A stretch of DNA of 64,000 nucleotides from an uncultured Eubacteriales bacterium (lineage in GTDB: Bacteria > Bacillota > Clostridia > Oscillospirales > Acutalibacteraceae). Shown here one piece after another: positions 35,480-44,100 of the stretch. Both the position numbers and the translations under genes were made by a program. Below the pieces are notes generated by a model. The model made no database searches. It was not told the DNA's origin and saw only the letters and a list, made by a program, of their open reading frames with translations. How positions within the stretch are numbered: position 1 is the first letter of the stretch; every line of letters begins with the position of its first letter. The DNA lies in NCBI GenBank assembly GCA_902491475.1, contig CABUHY010000008.1, positions 1 through 64,000 of the forward strand. Reading direction: 5' to 3'.

Positions 35480-36916
35480 TTAAAGAGCGGATACGACATC
35501 GTTGATTGTCTTATCCCCTGCCGCCTTGCCGTATTTCTCGACAAGCATTTTGTTCTTTTCGTCGCCGTGAGTAAGGCAGCCTGCGCCGTTGATACAACCG
35601 CCCATACAAGCCATACCCTCGATAAAGTTGGCGTCGAGAACGCCCTTGCTCTTTTTAAGCAAAGCAAGCTTACACTGCTCGATACCGTCGCAGACAACGG
35701 GCTTCAACTGAAACTCGGTATTGCCCTGTTCCTTGAGAGCCTCGCACGCAGCCTGTGAAAGTCCGCCGCTGTGTGCGAAAATTCTGCCGAAATAGGAAGC
35801 GTCGTCAAGCTCGCTTTCCTCAAGCTCGACAATATCTATTTCACGGCTGTCAAGCAATGCCTGCAATTCCTCAAAGGTAAGAACACAGTCGACATAATCC
35901 TTGACGGTGTCAAGCTGAAATTCCTTTTTCTTTGAAGTGCACGGTCCGATAAACACTATCTTTGAATCGGGGTCCTTTTCCTTTATGTACTTGGAGACCG
36001 CCGCCATAGGAGACAAATTGTGCGAAATAAGCGGTACCAAATCGGGATGATTTGCTTTGATATAAGCGACAAATGCAGGACAGCACGAGCTTGTTAAAAA
36101 ACCTTTCTCGGCGAGCTCCTGCGCCTCTGATTTTGCAACTATATCGGCACCGAGAGCCGCCTCGACAACCTTTGAAAAGCCGAGCTTTTTAATTCCCGAA
36201 ACTACCTGACCCGTTTTCGCATATGTAAACTGACTTGCGATAGACGGAGCGACAACGGCATAAAGATTGCCCTTGAAAGCGCCGCTTATCTTATCCTTGA
36301 GCATATCTACGACATTCACAATGTATGACTTGTCGCTTATTGCGCCGAAAGGACACTGATAAACGCATGCTCCGCACGAAATGCACTTTTCGTTTTTAAT
36401 GGAAGCCGCATTTTTCTCGTTAATTGTAAGCGCCTTAACCTTACAAGCGTTCTGGCAGGGTCTTTTACGGTTTACGATAGCGGAATACGGGCATACCTTA
36501 GCGCACTGACCGCAGTTCACACACTTTGATTTGTCAATGTGTGCAACATGGTTCTGGTCAAAGGAAAGAGCGCCTTTTTTGCAGACATCCTCACACCTGT
36601 GAGCAAGACAGCCGCGGCACGAATCGGTAACCTCGTAGCCTGCCGACGGACATTCGTCGCAAGCGATGTCAATTACTTCGATTACATTCGGATTTTCCCT
36701 GTTGCCGCCCATTGCAAGCTTAACACGCTCAGACAGGATTGCCCTTTCTTTATACACGCAGCAACGCATTGTGGGTTCGTCGCCGGGAACGACTATCATC
36801 GGTATGTCAAGTAAATTCTGATAAAGCGTTCCGTGCCATTCCTGTTTAGCGACTTCGCGCAGTACCTTATATTTAAGGTACTGCACTTTAGTGTCAAATT
36901 TTCTTAACTTTTCCAT
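35480..36916 (-). CDS. [FeFe]-hydrogenase, group B type
   Basis: 478 residues. The N-terminal half has many Cys pairs for [4Fe-4S] clusters, including two ferredoxin motifs CVNCGQCAKVCP (132-143) and CISCGACVYQCP (178-189). The H-cluster domain has L1 TSSCCPAF (275-282), L2 GPCTSKKKE (324-332) and L3 GMACMGGCINGAG (434-446). L2 has GPC instead of the MPC of group A and L3 lacks the GGGQP ending; this pattern is that of the group B enzymes. It would combine protons with electrons from ferredoxin to make H2 (or act as a sensor-type variant). It follows adhE and a kinase gene closely, within one operon. Maturases HydEFG are not in the window. Confidence 0.92.
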   Translation of the reverse strand: MEKLRKFDTKVQYLKYKVLREVAKQEWHGTLYQNLLDIPMIVVPGDEPTMRCCVYKERAILSERVKLAMGGNRENPNVIEVIDIACDECPSAGYEVTDSCRGCLAHRCEDVCKKGALSFDQNHVAHIDKSKCVNCGQCAKVCPYSAIVNRKRPCQNACKVKALTINEKNAASIKNEKCISCGACVYQCPFGAISDKSYIVNVVDMLKDKISGAFKGNLYAVVAPSIASQFTYAKTGQVVSGIKKLGFSKVVEAALGADIVAKSEAQELAEKGFLTSSCCPAFVAYIKANHPDLVPLISHNLSPMAAVSKYIKEKDPDSKIVFIGPCTSKKKEFQLDTVKDYVDCVLTFEELQALLDSREIDIVELEESELDDASYFGRIFAHSGGLSQAACEALKEQGNTEFQLKPVVCDGIEQCKLALLKKSKGVLDANFIEGMACMGGCINGAGCLTHGDEKNKMLVEKYGKAAGDKTINDVVSAL

Positions 36917-36936
36917 TCACAAACCACTCTTATAGA

Positions 36937-37686
36937 TTATTCGTACTCAACAACATCAGTCCAGCTCAAAAGGAACTGTCTCTCCTCTTCATTACCTTTA
37001 ACTGACTGTGATGCGGCTACGATGGGCAGCCACTTTTCAACGTACTGTTTAGCAGTATCGCTCTTTTTGCAGAAAATGTCAAGATATTTTTTTGCGGTTT
37101 CTTCATTTCCTTTAAGACAGAAAAGAAGATAAGTCCTTGCAGCGTCCGCAGAAGCGTTACCCTGGGTTGCGTGCGACCAGTCGATTACATAATATTTACC
37201 GTCTTTTGTAACAATAATATTTGAGGGGTTGAGGTCGCCATGGCAAACCTTTTTATGCTTGGGCATTCCCTCAAGGCGTGAGTGAAGTTCATATCTTGTG
37301 GTTGCGTCAAGGTCTGCTTCGGAGATTTTCCTGTTCATTTTATCCTTTAATTTGTTAAGCAAAGGACAGGTCTTGGACTGAATTTCAAGCTGAATGTCAA
37401 CAAGAGTGTTGAGGTATTCGTCAAGCTTATCGGGATTTTTCTCCATAAGCTCGGCAAGGGTTTCGCCCTCGATAAACTCGGAAACAATTGCCCATTTACC
37501 GTCAAGAGTTGTGACCTCGAGAACCTTGGGAATATTGAGTCCCGTCTCCTCGATTCTTGCCTGATTGAGAGCTTCGTTAAGTACATCCGCCTTTGAATAA
37601 TCCTTATCAAAGACCTTAATGCACTTGTCGCCGTCTCTGTAAACCTTTTTTGCTTTTCTTACGGCAATAACATTATCTAATTTCAT
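36937..37686 (-). CDS. Aminoglycoside-phosphotransferase/choline-kinase-fold protein
   Basis: 249 residues from the ATG at 37686, with AGGAGG eight bases upstream; the longer frame from 37710 has no site. Kinase-like blocks: IVSEFIEGETLAELM (hinge), the catalytic HGDLNPSNIIV (Brenner's HxDxxxxN) and YYVIDWSHATQG, where DW carries the metal-binding Asp. The fold phosphorylates small molecules such as choline, fructosamine, sugars or aminoglycosides. A resistance role is unlikely: it lies 27 bases after adhE and 20 before a hydrogenase, in a fermentation operon. Its substrate is unknown and its presence here is unusual. Confidence 0.85.
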   Translation of the reverse strand: MKLDNVIAVRKAKKVYRDGDKCIKVFDKDYSKADVLNEALNQARIEETGLNIPKVLEVTTLDGKWAIVSEFIEGETLAELMEKNPDKLDEYLNTLVDIQLEIQSKTCPLLNKLKDKMNRKISEADLDATTRYELHSRLEGMPKHKKVCHGDLNPSNIIVTKDGKYYVIDWSHATQGNASADAARTYLLFCLKGNEETAKKYLDIFCKKSDTAKQYVEKWLPIVAASQSVKGNEEERQFLLSWTDVVEYE

Positions 37687-37713
37687 AAAACAAACCTCCT
37701 GATATATCAAAGT

Positions 37714-40371
37714 TTATTTTTTGCTTTTCAACTGTTTTTCGTCGGGCTTGTCGGTCTCAACGAAGGTCTTTCCGTAATATGCGTTAAGATACATCTGCTT
37801 GATTTCGCTGATAAGCGGGTATCTCGGGTTAGCGCCTGTGCACTGATCGTCGAATGCCTGCTCGCACATTGCGTCAAGTCTGTCAAGGAAGTCCTTTTCA
37901 TCCGGAACATAATCCTTGATTGTGGGCTTAATGCCTACTCTTACCTTGAGGTCGTCGATAGCCTTAATAAGGTTGTCAACCTTCTCCTGATCGTTCTTGC
38001 CCTTAATTCCGAGATACTCTGCAACCTCTGCATATCTTCTGAGCGTATGCGGATGGTCATACTGCGAGAAGGTACCCATCTTTGTGGGAGCTTCTGCCGA
38101 GTTGAAACGGAGAACCTCGTCAATCATAAGAGCGTTTGCGATACCGTGCGGGATATGGTGGAACGCACCGAGCTTATGAGCCATTGAGTGGCATACGCCG
38201 AGGAATGCGTTTGCGAAAGCCATACCTGCCATGGTAGCCGCATTTGCCATCTTCTCACGAGCTTCGGGGTCGTTGGGGCCGTTGTCGTATGCTCTGGGAA
38301 GATATTCAAATATAGTTTTAAGCGCTTTAAGCGCAAGACCGTCCGTGTAGTCGGTTGCCATAATCGAAGCGTAAGCCTCAAGTGCGTGTGTTACCGCGTC
38401 GATACCCGAAGCGGATGTAAGACCCTTGGGAGCGGTCATATGGAAGTCGGCGTCGATAATAGCCATCTTGGGAAGAAGCTGATAATCGGCAAGCGGATAT
38501 TTAACGCCTGTATTTTCATCTGTAATAACTGCGAAAGGTGTAACCTCGGAGCCTGTACCTGCCGATGTGGGGATAGCTATGAAGTATGCCTTGTCGCCCA
38601 TATGCGGGAAGGTGTAGATACGCTTACGGATATCCTGGAAGCGCATTGCCATATCCATAAAGTCAGCGTCGGGATGCTCATAGAGAACCCACATAATCTT
38701 ACCTGCGTCCATTGCGGAACCGCCGCCGAGTGCGATAATAACATCGGGCTGGAATGCTCTCATCTGCTCTGCACCCTTCTTTGCGCAGCCGAGAGTCGGG
38801 TCGGGAGCAACCTCAAAGAATGTGGTGTGCTGAATGCCCATTTCGTCGAGCTTATCGGTAATCGGCTTTGTATAGCCGTTATTGTAAAGGAAGCTGTCGG
38901 TTACGATAAACGCTTTTTTCTTGCCCATAACCGTTTTGAGTTCGTCAAGGGCAACGGGCAGACAGCCCTTTTTGATATATACTTTTTCAGGAGCTCTGAA
39001 CCAAAGCATATTTTCCCTTCTTTCTGCAACAGTCTTGATATTGATGAGATGTTTTACTCCGACATTTTCACTTACGGAGTTGCCGCCCCAAGAGCCGCAG
39101 CCGAGTGTAAGCGAGGGAGCAAGCTTGAAGTTGTACAAATCACCGATACCGCCCTGTGAAGAAGGTGTGTTTACGAGAATACGGCAGGTTTTCATACGGG
39201 AAGAAAATTCGTCAATCTTTGCGGTTTCCGTAACTGCGTCAAGATAAATTGAAGATGTGTGACCGTAACCGCCGTCGGCAACAAGCCTTTCAGCCTTATG
39301 GAAAGCGTCCTCAATGTTCTTTGCCCTGTACATTGCAAGTACGGGAGAGAGCTTTTCGTGAGCAAATTCCTCGGAAAGTTCAACGCTTTCAACCTCGCCG
39401 ATAAGAATTTTTGTGCCCTCGGGAACCTTAACGCCCGCAAGCTCTGCGATTGTAGCGGCTTTCTGACCTACTATCTTTGCGTTAAGAGCGCCGTTTATAA
39501 GAATTGTCTTTCTGACCTTTTCGGTCTCCTCGGGATTAAGGAAGTAACAGCCTCTTGCGGCAAATTCCTTTTTAACCTTGTCATATACCTTGTCGAGAAC
39601 GATAACAGACTGCTCGGAAGCGCAAATCATACCGTTATCAAAGGTCTTTGAATGGATAATTGAGTTTACTGCAAGAAGAATGTCGGCTGTGTCGTCGATA
39701 ATTGCGGGAGTGTTACCTGCGCCGACGCCGAGTGCCGGTTTACCCGAAGAATAAGCAGCCTTAACCATTCCGGGGCCGCCTGTTGCAAGGATAATGTCAG
39801 CCTCTTTCATAAGAAGGTTTGTCATTTCAAGGCTGGGAACATCAATCCATGAAATAATGCCCTCGGGAGCGCCTGCCTTAACGGCAGCCTCAAGAACAAC
39901 TTTCGCAGCTGCGATTGTTGAACCCTTTGCTCTCGGATGGGGGCTTATGATAATACCGTTTCTTGTTTTAAGTGAGATAAGAGTTTTGAAAATTGCGGTC
40001 GAAGTGGGGTTTGTTGTGGGGATAACAGCGGCAACAAGACCGATAGGCTCCGCAATCTTCTTCATACCGTAGGCTTTGTCCTCCTCGAGGACGCCGCAGG
40101 TCTTTGTGTTCTTATATGCGTTGTAGATATACTCCGAAGCGAAGTGGTTTTTGATAACCTTGTCCTCTACAACACCCATTCCCGTTTCCTCAACAGCCAA
40201 TTTAGCAAGAGGTATTCTCTGCTGGTTGGCTGCGGTAGCGGCAGCAAGGAAGATTTTGTCAACCTGCTCCTGAGTGTATGAAGAAAACTCCTTCTGCGCC
40301 GCTCTTACACGGGCAATAGCTTCTTCAAGAGTTTCTACCGAATCAACGATTTTGTATTCTTTAGTACTCAT
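37714..40371 (-). CDS. adhE: Bifunctional acetaldehyde-CoA/alcohol dehydrogenase
   Basis: 885 residues, full length. The N-terminal half is a CoA-acylating aldehyde dehydrogenase with nucleophile Cys250 (DNGMICASEQ); the C-terminal half is an iron-dependent alcohol dehydrogenase with GGGSAMDAGK for NAD and the metal ligands in GIDAVTHALEAYAS and CHSMAHKLGAFHHIPHG. It reduces acetyl-CoA to ethanol with two NADH and so regenerates NAD+ in fermentation; the protein forms spirosomes. A perfect Rex operator overlaps its -10 box. Two genes follow in the same transcript (kinase, hydrogenase). A LysR gene lies 82 bases upstream in the same direction. Confidence 0.97.
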   Translation of the reverse strand: MSTKEYKIVDSVETLEEAIARVRAAQKEFSSYTQEQVDKIFLAAATAANQQRIPLAKLAVEETGMGVVEDKVIKNHFASEYIYNAYKNTKTCGVLEEDKAYGMKKIAEPIGLVAAVIPTTNPTSTAIFKTLISLKTRNGIIISPHPRAKGSTIAAAKVVLEAAVKAGAPEGIISWIDVPSLEMTNLLMKEADIILATGGPGMVKAAYSSGKPALGVGAGNTPAIIDDTADILLAVNSIIHSKTFDNGMICASEQSVIVLDKVYDKVKKEFAARGCYFLNPEETEKVRKTILINGALNAKIVGQKAATIAELAGVKVPEGTKILIGEVESVELSEEFAHEKLSPVLAMYRAKNIEDAFHKAERLVADGGYGHTSSIYLDAVTETAKIDEFSSRMKTCRILVNTPSSQGGIGDLYNFKLAPSLTLGCGSWGGNSVSENVGVKHLINIKTVAERRENMLWFRAPEKVYIKKGCLPVALDELKTVMGKKKAFIVTDSFLYNNGYTKPITDKLDEMGIQHTTFFEVAPDPTLGCAKKGAEQMRAFQPDVIIALGGGSAMDAGKIMWVLYEHPDADFMDMAMRFQDIRKRIYTFPHMGDKAYFIAIPTSAGTGSEVTPFAVITDENTGVKYPLADYQLLPKMAIIDADFHMTAPKGLTSASGIDAVTHALEAYASIMATDYTDGLALKALKTIFEYLPRAYDNGPNDPEAREKMANAATMAGMAFANAFLGVCHSMAHKLGAFHHIPHGIANALMIDEVLRFNSAEAPTKMGTFSQYDHPHTLRRYAEVAEYLGIKGKNDQEKVDNLIKAIDDLKVRVGIKPTIKDYVPDEKDFLDRLDAMCEQAFDDQCTGANPRYPLISEIKQMYLNAYYGKTFVETDKPDEKQLKSKK

Positions 40372-40392
40372 ATTCAGTCCTCCAAAATTTCA

Positions 40393-40410
40393 TTGTTAAT
40401 ATTTTAACAA
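40393..40410. promoter_or_regulatory. Rex (NADH/NAD+ sensor) operator on the adhE promoter
   Basis: TTGTTAA-TATT-TTAACAA, a perfect match to the published Rex consensus TTGTTAANNNNTTAACAA. It overlaps the adhE -10 box (40401-40406). Rex leaves DNA when NADH rises, which would turn on ethanol formation. The rex gene itself is not in the window. Confidence 0.88.
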
Positions 40411-40429
40411 TTCATTGAGGAGATGTAAA
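40401..40429 (-). promoter_or_regulatory. Promoter of adhE
   Basis: Minus strand TTTACA (40424-40429), 17 bases, TAAAAT (40401-40406), the latter inside the Rex palindrome. Ribosome site TTGGAGGA follows before the ATG. Confidence 0.7.
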
Positions 40430-40453
40430 TAATTAAATAAGTATAGCGGTATA

Positions 40454-41392
40454 TCATTTTTGATATATGTCTATACATTTGAGATTTGTCGCCCGAACCT
40501 CGTTTACAAATTTACGGTCGAGCTCCGAAAGCTTATAACCCTTGTGGTAAATCAGAACATCCTTGTATTTCTTCTTATTGTCGGGGCATACCTTCTGCAC
40601 AAGAGCATAGCGCTTCAATATGTCGTCGGGCATCGGCGACACCCACATAAAGGTTTCCTCGTTTTTGGAAAGTACGGTAAACTGACTTGCCCTTTCAAAA
40701 ACGAAAATCCGCCTCTCCCCGTCGTCGGGAAGCTCCTCTTTTTTAACTTCGGCAAGAGACAGCGACGGAACATACGGGTCTGCGTGGCCTATTTCAATAA
40801 ACGGGTGCAAATCGTCAAAATGAATTGTCTCTTTTTTTGCAAGCGGGCTGTTTTCGCTCATTACAAGCACATAGCCGAAACTTGCAATATCCTCATATTC
40901 AAGGTTTTTCTCTTCAAACAGTGCGGTAAAGTATTTTTCGTAATTTTCCGCAAAACGGACTATTCCGAGCTTGTAGTTGTCGGAGACAACATTCGTAATC
41001 GTCCTCGAAGAGTTGGTTTCCTTATAGAAAACCTCAACGGGCTTGTCGCCGAGCATTTTTGAAAACTGCGCAAAGGCGTCGGATATATAAGTCGCCCTCG
41101 GCACGGATACCGAAAAGGTCTTGTGCTCAACTCCCGCATTTTCTTTATACAGCTTTTCGACATTGTCTATCTGCTTTAATATGTTTTTTGCATATCCGAT
41201 AAAGCGCTCGCCCTCCAAGGTCAGCACCATACCCCTTGCGCTTCTGTCAAATATGGTAATACCGAGCTCCGATTCAAGCTCTTTAATCGAACGGCTCAGG
41301 TTAGGCTGAGCGATAAGCAGCTTTTCGCTTGCCCTGTTTATCGAGCCGTATTTTGCGACCTCAACGGCGTATCGCATATGGAGAATGTTCAT
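40454..41392 (-). CDS. LysR-family transcriptional regulator
   Basis: 312 residues: N-terminal winged HTH (YAVEVAKYGSINRASEKL and AQPNLSRSIKELESELGITIF) with the LysR dimerisation helix, then an effector-binding domain of two alpha/beta lobes (about 92-300). The order and spacing are typical of the family. It reads toward adhE and lies 82 bases before it, so it may regulate adhE, itself, or a target elsewhere; LysR genes more often act on divergent neighbours, and none is divergent here. The ATG follows AAGAGGTGTGAT, a good site. Confidence 0.9.
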   Translation of the reverse strand: MNILHMRYAVEVAKYGSINRASEKLLIAQPNLSRSIKELESELGITIFDRSARGMVLTLEGERFIGYAKNILKQIDNVEKLYKENAGVEHKTFSVSVPRATYISDAFAQFSKMLGDKPVEVFYKETNSSRTITNVVSDNYKLGIVRFAENYEKYFTALFEEKNLEYEDIASFGYVLVMSENSPLAKKETIHFDDLHPFIEIGHADPYVPSLSLAEVKKEELPDDGERRIFVFERASQFTVLSKNEETFMWVSPMPDDILKRYALVQKVCPDNKKKYKDVLIYHKGYKLSELDRKFVNEVRATNLKCIDIYQK

Positions 41393-41403
41393 ATCACACC
41401 TCT

Positions 41404-41449
41404 TAAAAATAAAAGCAGGCGTATATCGGTAAAGACTTTCCGCCTGCTT
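41404..41449 (-). terminator. Terminator of the acyltransferase-like operon
   Basis: Minus-strand stem AAGCAGGCG / CGCCTGCTT (41413-41449) with a 19-base loop that may fold further, followed by TTATTTTTAA. It lies six bases past the stop at 41455 and within the leader of the LysR gene. Confidence 0.75.
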
Positions 41450-41454
41450 GTTTA

Positions 41455-42735
41455 TTATGCTTTTGACGAAAGAATGTCGATATTCTTATCCATAAGGTCA
41501 AAGAAATCGTTAACTATCTTTTCGTCCTCTTCGTTGCCGCGAACGCACATTGAAAGCGTAAGCTCCGAGTTTATTGATGTTGCGGAAAGAAGAACATACG
41601 GCTTATATTTAACCGCACCCGTCATAAATCCGTCAACAGGCGGATGTCCGTCGAGCGAAAGCTTATCGGTTTCGAGAATACCGATGTTGCTCATTGCGAT
41701 AAGCGGATTTGAATAGCCGATTTTTATAACCTCTTCCGAAGCCATCTGCGGCATAATGCTGTAACCGAGTTTCAGAAGCGGCAAGCCGTAAAGTCCCATA
41801 AACTTGTCTTTTTTGAACTTTGCAACGCTCTGTTTAGTATATTCGAGAGTTTTGAAAATATCCTCGCCGAGCTCGGGTATGCTGCATTGCATAAATGCCG
41901 TCTGGTTTGTAATACCTGTCTCGCTTGTGTCCTTCATATGGCGTCTTAAATCGATTGCGCAAGAGATTGTAACGCTCTCTTCCCTACCGAAGCCCGCAAG
42001 CTCATAAAGGCTGTAAAAATAAGCCGCAACAAGCATATCGTTTACGGTAGCGCCGACTTTTTTGCCCGAAGCCCTCAAACGCGCAAACCTGTCCTTATCG
42101 ACTTTTCTGCGTGCGATAAACGAACGGTCTCTGATGTTGTCCTCGGTAAGCGGGAACTTGTGGTCGTCCTTTGCGCACACATTCTTGTAAAGGTTCTGCG
42201 CCATCGCCTTCTCGGTCTTTGAAAAGTCGTCGTAGACCTCCTCAAATGAGCGGGAGCCCGACTTTAAGTCGATGGGGCTGATTTTATTTTCAAGGTAATC
42301 GTTATAGTTTTTGCAAAGAGCCTTGAGGAAATATTTGAAATCTCCGCCGTCCATACACATATGGTTTTCAACTATGCAAAGCACCGACTTGCCCTCATGA
42401 AAGAAAACGGCAACCTGAATTTGAAGCTCGTTTTCGGGCGGTATGTACTGTGTGAGGAAGTCGTCTATCGCCTCTTCGAGATTGTCGGGGCTTGAAACAT
42501 GGAGAACATCGTCAATGTTGTAATCGTGAACCTTCCAATAGGTTTTGAATTTGTTATCGACAAACGATGAGTGCAGAACGGGCGCTTTTTCAAGGAAACA
42601 GATAAGCACTGTTTTGAGCACATCAATGTCTATTTCAAAATCGTAATGCAATTCGACATGAACCATACGGTCATTGAAATCACGGAAAAGATAATGCATT
42701 TTATCCCAGAGCTCGGCTTTTAACTTTTTTTCCAT
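41455..42735 (-). CDS. Condensation/WES-fold acyltransferase-like protein
   Basis: 426 residues with the two-lobed chloramphenicol-acetyltransferase fold of NRPS condensation domains and wax-ester/alcohol acyltransferases. The active-site motif is H125-M-C-M-D129-G (HxxxDG) with Asn before it instead of the usual second His. Supporting blocks are GATVNDMLVAAYFYSLY, CAIDLRRHM and the late GYSNPLIAMSNIG (N-x-G pattern). It would move an acyl group from CoA or a carrier onto an alcohol or amine. No adenylation or carrier domain is nearby, so it is not an NRPS module. Its start overlaps the stop of a membrane protein gene by one base, implying a working pair. Confidence 0.8.
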   Translation of the reverse strand: MEKKLKAELWDKMHYLFRDFNDRMVHVELHYDFEIDIDVLKTVLICFLEKAPVLHSSFVDNKFKTYWKVHDYNIDDVLHVSSPDNLEEAIDDFLTQYIPPENELQIQVAVFFHEGKSVLCIVENHMCMDGGDFKYFLKALCKNYNDYLENKISPIDLKSGSRSFEEVYDDFSKTEKAMAQNLYKNVCAKDDHKFPLTEDNIRDRSFIARRKVDKDRFARLRASGKKVGATVNDMLVAAYFYSLYELAGFGREESVTISCAIDLRRHMKDTSETGITNQTAFMQCSIPELGEDIFKTLEYTKQSVAKFKKDKFMGLYGLPLLKLGYSIMPQMASEEVIKIGYSNPLIAMSNIGILETDKLSLDGHPPVDGFMTGAVKYKPYVLLSATSINSELTLSMCVRGNEEDEKIVNDFFDLMDKNIDILSSKA

Positions 42736-43529
42736 TATTCTTCCTCCTCCGGATTATACGCAAGCTTTTTGTTCTTGATTGCAAGCTGAGCAATAACGCC
42801 TATATCAAGCACAAATCCGATTATTATAAGTATTCTTCCTATCTTCCAAAGACCCGTAATCAAGCCGAAAATAACAAAGGCAAAGATGAAAACAAGCGGG
42901 ATTGTAATAAGGTAGTTTACAAACACAAGTCTCTGCTTTGTTACGGTTGCAAGGATAAGGTCGCCTATAAACATCATTGCAAGCGCGAACAGGAAAATAA
43001 GATATGCTTTTTCGTTGTCGAACACAATTCTTATGAACAAAAACAGGAACTGTGTTCCGACCATAACCGAGCCTGCAACAAGTGCTCGCATAAGTGCGTA
43101 TAACATTTTATGCCGTCTCAAAATCGTAACCGCCGTGAGCATAAGCGCCATAATTCCCGCGGTAGCCGTACCCTCGATAATAAGCCATGTCGGATGCCAT
43201 ATATCGGTAATAAAGCCGATAACAAGGAACACAAGCACGGAGAAAAGTATGCATGCAACTGCGATAATGGGAGTGAGTTTAATCTGTTTTTTCTCTTTAA
43301 GGTCCTGCAAATAACGCTTGTAATCCCTTAAAATTCTCGCCGAATTATACTCGTCCAAAATAAGGTCGTGGGCAACTTTTTCGTCTTTAAGTCCCCTTTT
43401 CATAACCTCGTTCGTGCGGAATTTCATATCGTCAAGAATATTTCTCTTGAAAACGAAATTCACTTTTTCGTTTGAATACGGACTCATTGTTCTTTCAATG
43501 TGTTCGCAATAATCTGTGTACTTTTTCAT
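42735..43529 (-). CDS. Six-segment membrane protein paired with the acyltransferase-like gene
   Basis: 264 residues from the ATG at 43529, with GGGAGG six to eight bases upstream; the frame from 43547 is six residues longer and has no site. The first 90 residues are cytosolic and charged (NEKVNFVFKRNILDDMKFRT), followed by six to seven membrane helices (about 92-245) and a short tail ending NPEEEE. I recall similar proteins (DUF6320-like) beside acyltransferases of this fold, but this is memory, not a search. No catalytic motif is seen. A lipid-linked or membrane-embedded acyl acceptor is a reasonable guess. Confidence 0.7.
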   Translation of the reverse strand: MKKYTDYCEHIERTMSPYSNEKVNFVFKRNILDDMKFRTNEVMKRGLKDEKVAHDLILDEYNSARILRDYKRYLQDLKEKKQIKLTPIIAVACILFSVLVFLVIGFITDIWHPTWLIIEGTATAGIMALMLTAVTILRRHKMLYALMRALVAGSVMVGTQFLFLFIRIVFDNEKAYLIFLFALAMMFIGDLILATVTKQRLVFVNYLITIPLVFIFAFVIFGLITGLWKIGRILIIIGFVLDIGVIAQLAIKNKKLAYNPEEEE

Positions 43530-43559
43530 TATATCCTCCCATATCAAATCTGTAATAAT

Positions 43560-43588
43560 ATTATATCAAAATGCATATATGCCGTCAA
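43560..43588 (-). promoter_or_regulatory. Promoter of the membrane protein/acyltransferase pair
   Basis: Minus strand TTGACG (43583-43588), 17 bases, TATAAT (43560-43565). Confidence 0.75.
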
Positions 43589-43616
43589 TAAAAAAGAGAT
43601 GATTTATCATCATCTC
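43588..43616 (-). terminator. Terminator of ispD-ispF
   Basis: Minus-strand hairpin GAGATGAT / ATCATCTC with a five-base loop (43596-43616) then TTTTTTATT. It directly abuts the next promoter. Confidence 0.85.
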
Positions 43617-43623
43617 CGAAAAA

Positions 43624-44100
43624 TTATTTTTCTATAAGGCAGACGCTGTGTGCGGCAATCCCCTGCTTCGTTCCCGTAAAGCCCAAGCCCTCTTCGGTCG
43701 TGGCTTTTACGCTGACTCGGTCAATGTCCAAAGAGAGTGCGTTTGCTATATTTTCACGCATTTTCATAATGTGCGGCGCAAGCTTCGGAGCCTGAGCCAG
43801 AACGGTTGCGTCTATGTTTACCGTATGATAACCCTTATCCCTCAAAAGCTCATTCACATTTTTGAGGAGCTCGAGGCTGTCTGCGCCCTTATATCTCTCG
43901 TCCGTATCGGGGAAATGCTTTCCTATGTCGCCGAGCGCCGCCGCACCCAAAAGCGAATCGGAAATTGCGTGCAGCAAAACATCTGCGTCCGAATGACCCA
44001 ACAGACCTATTCCGTTGTTTTCGATTTCAACGCCGCCGAGAATAAGCTTTCTGCCCTCAACGAGCTTATGTACATCATAACCGTGTCCTATTCTTATCAT
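43624..44100 (-). CDS. ispF: 2-C-methyl-D-erythritol 2,4-cyclodiphosphate synthase
   Basis: 158 residues, the normal size. It closes CDP-ME 2-phosphate to MEcPP with loss of CMP in the MEP isoprenoid pathway. Zinc ligands are in IGHGYDVHKL (Asp and His) and LLGHSDADVLLHAISD (His); the fold blocks GDIGKHFPDTDERYKGADS and KATTEEGLGFTGTKQGI are present. It overlaps ispD by four bases (ATGA), so the pair is co-translated, a common arrangement in bacteria. Confidence 0.97.
   Translation of the reverse strand: MIRIGHGYDVHKLVEGRKLILGGVEIENNGIGLLGHSDADVLLHAISDSLLGAAALGDIGKHFPDTDERYKGADSLELLKNVNELLRDKGYHTVNIDATVLAQAPKLAPHIMKMRENIANALSLDIDRVSVKATTEEGLGFTGTKQGIAAHSVCLIEK

Noticed and set aside
36937..37686. 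Aminoglycoside resistance gene
   Set aside because: The fold matches but the gene lies in a fermentation operon with host-like base use; resistance is unlikely.
38188..39159. 323-residue open frame on the plus strand
   Set aside because: Antisense to adhE; no ribosome site and no family resemblance.
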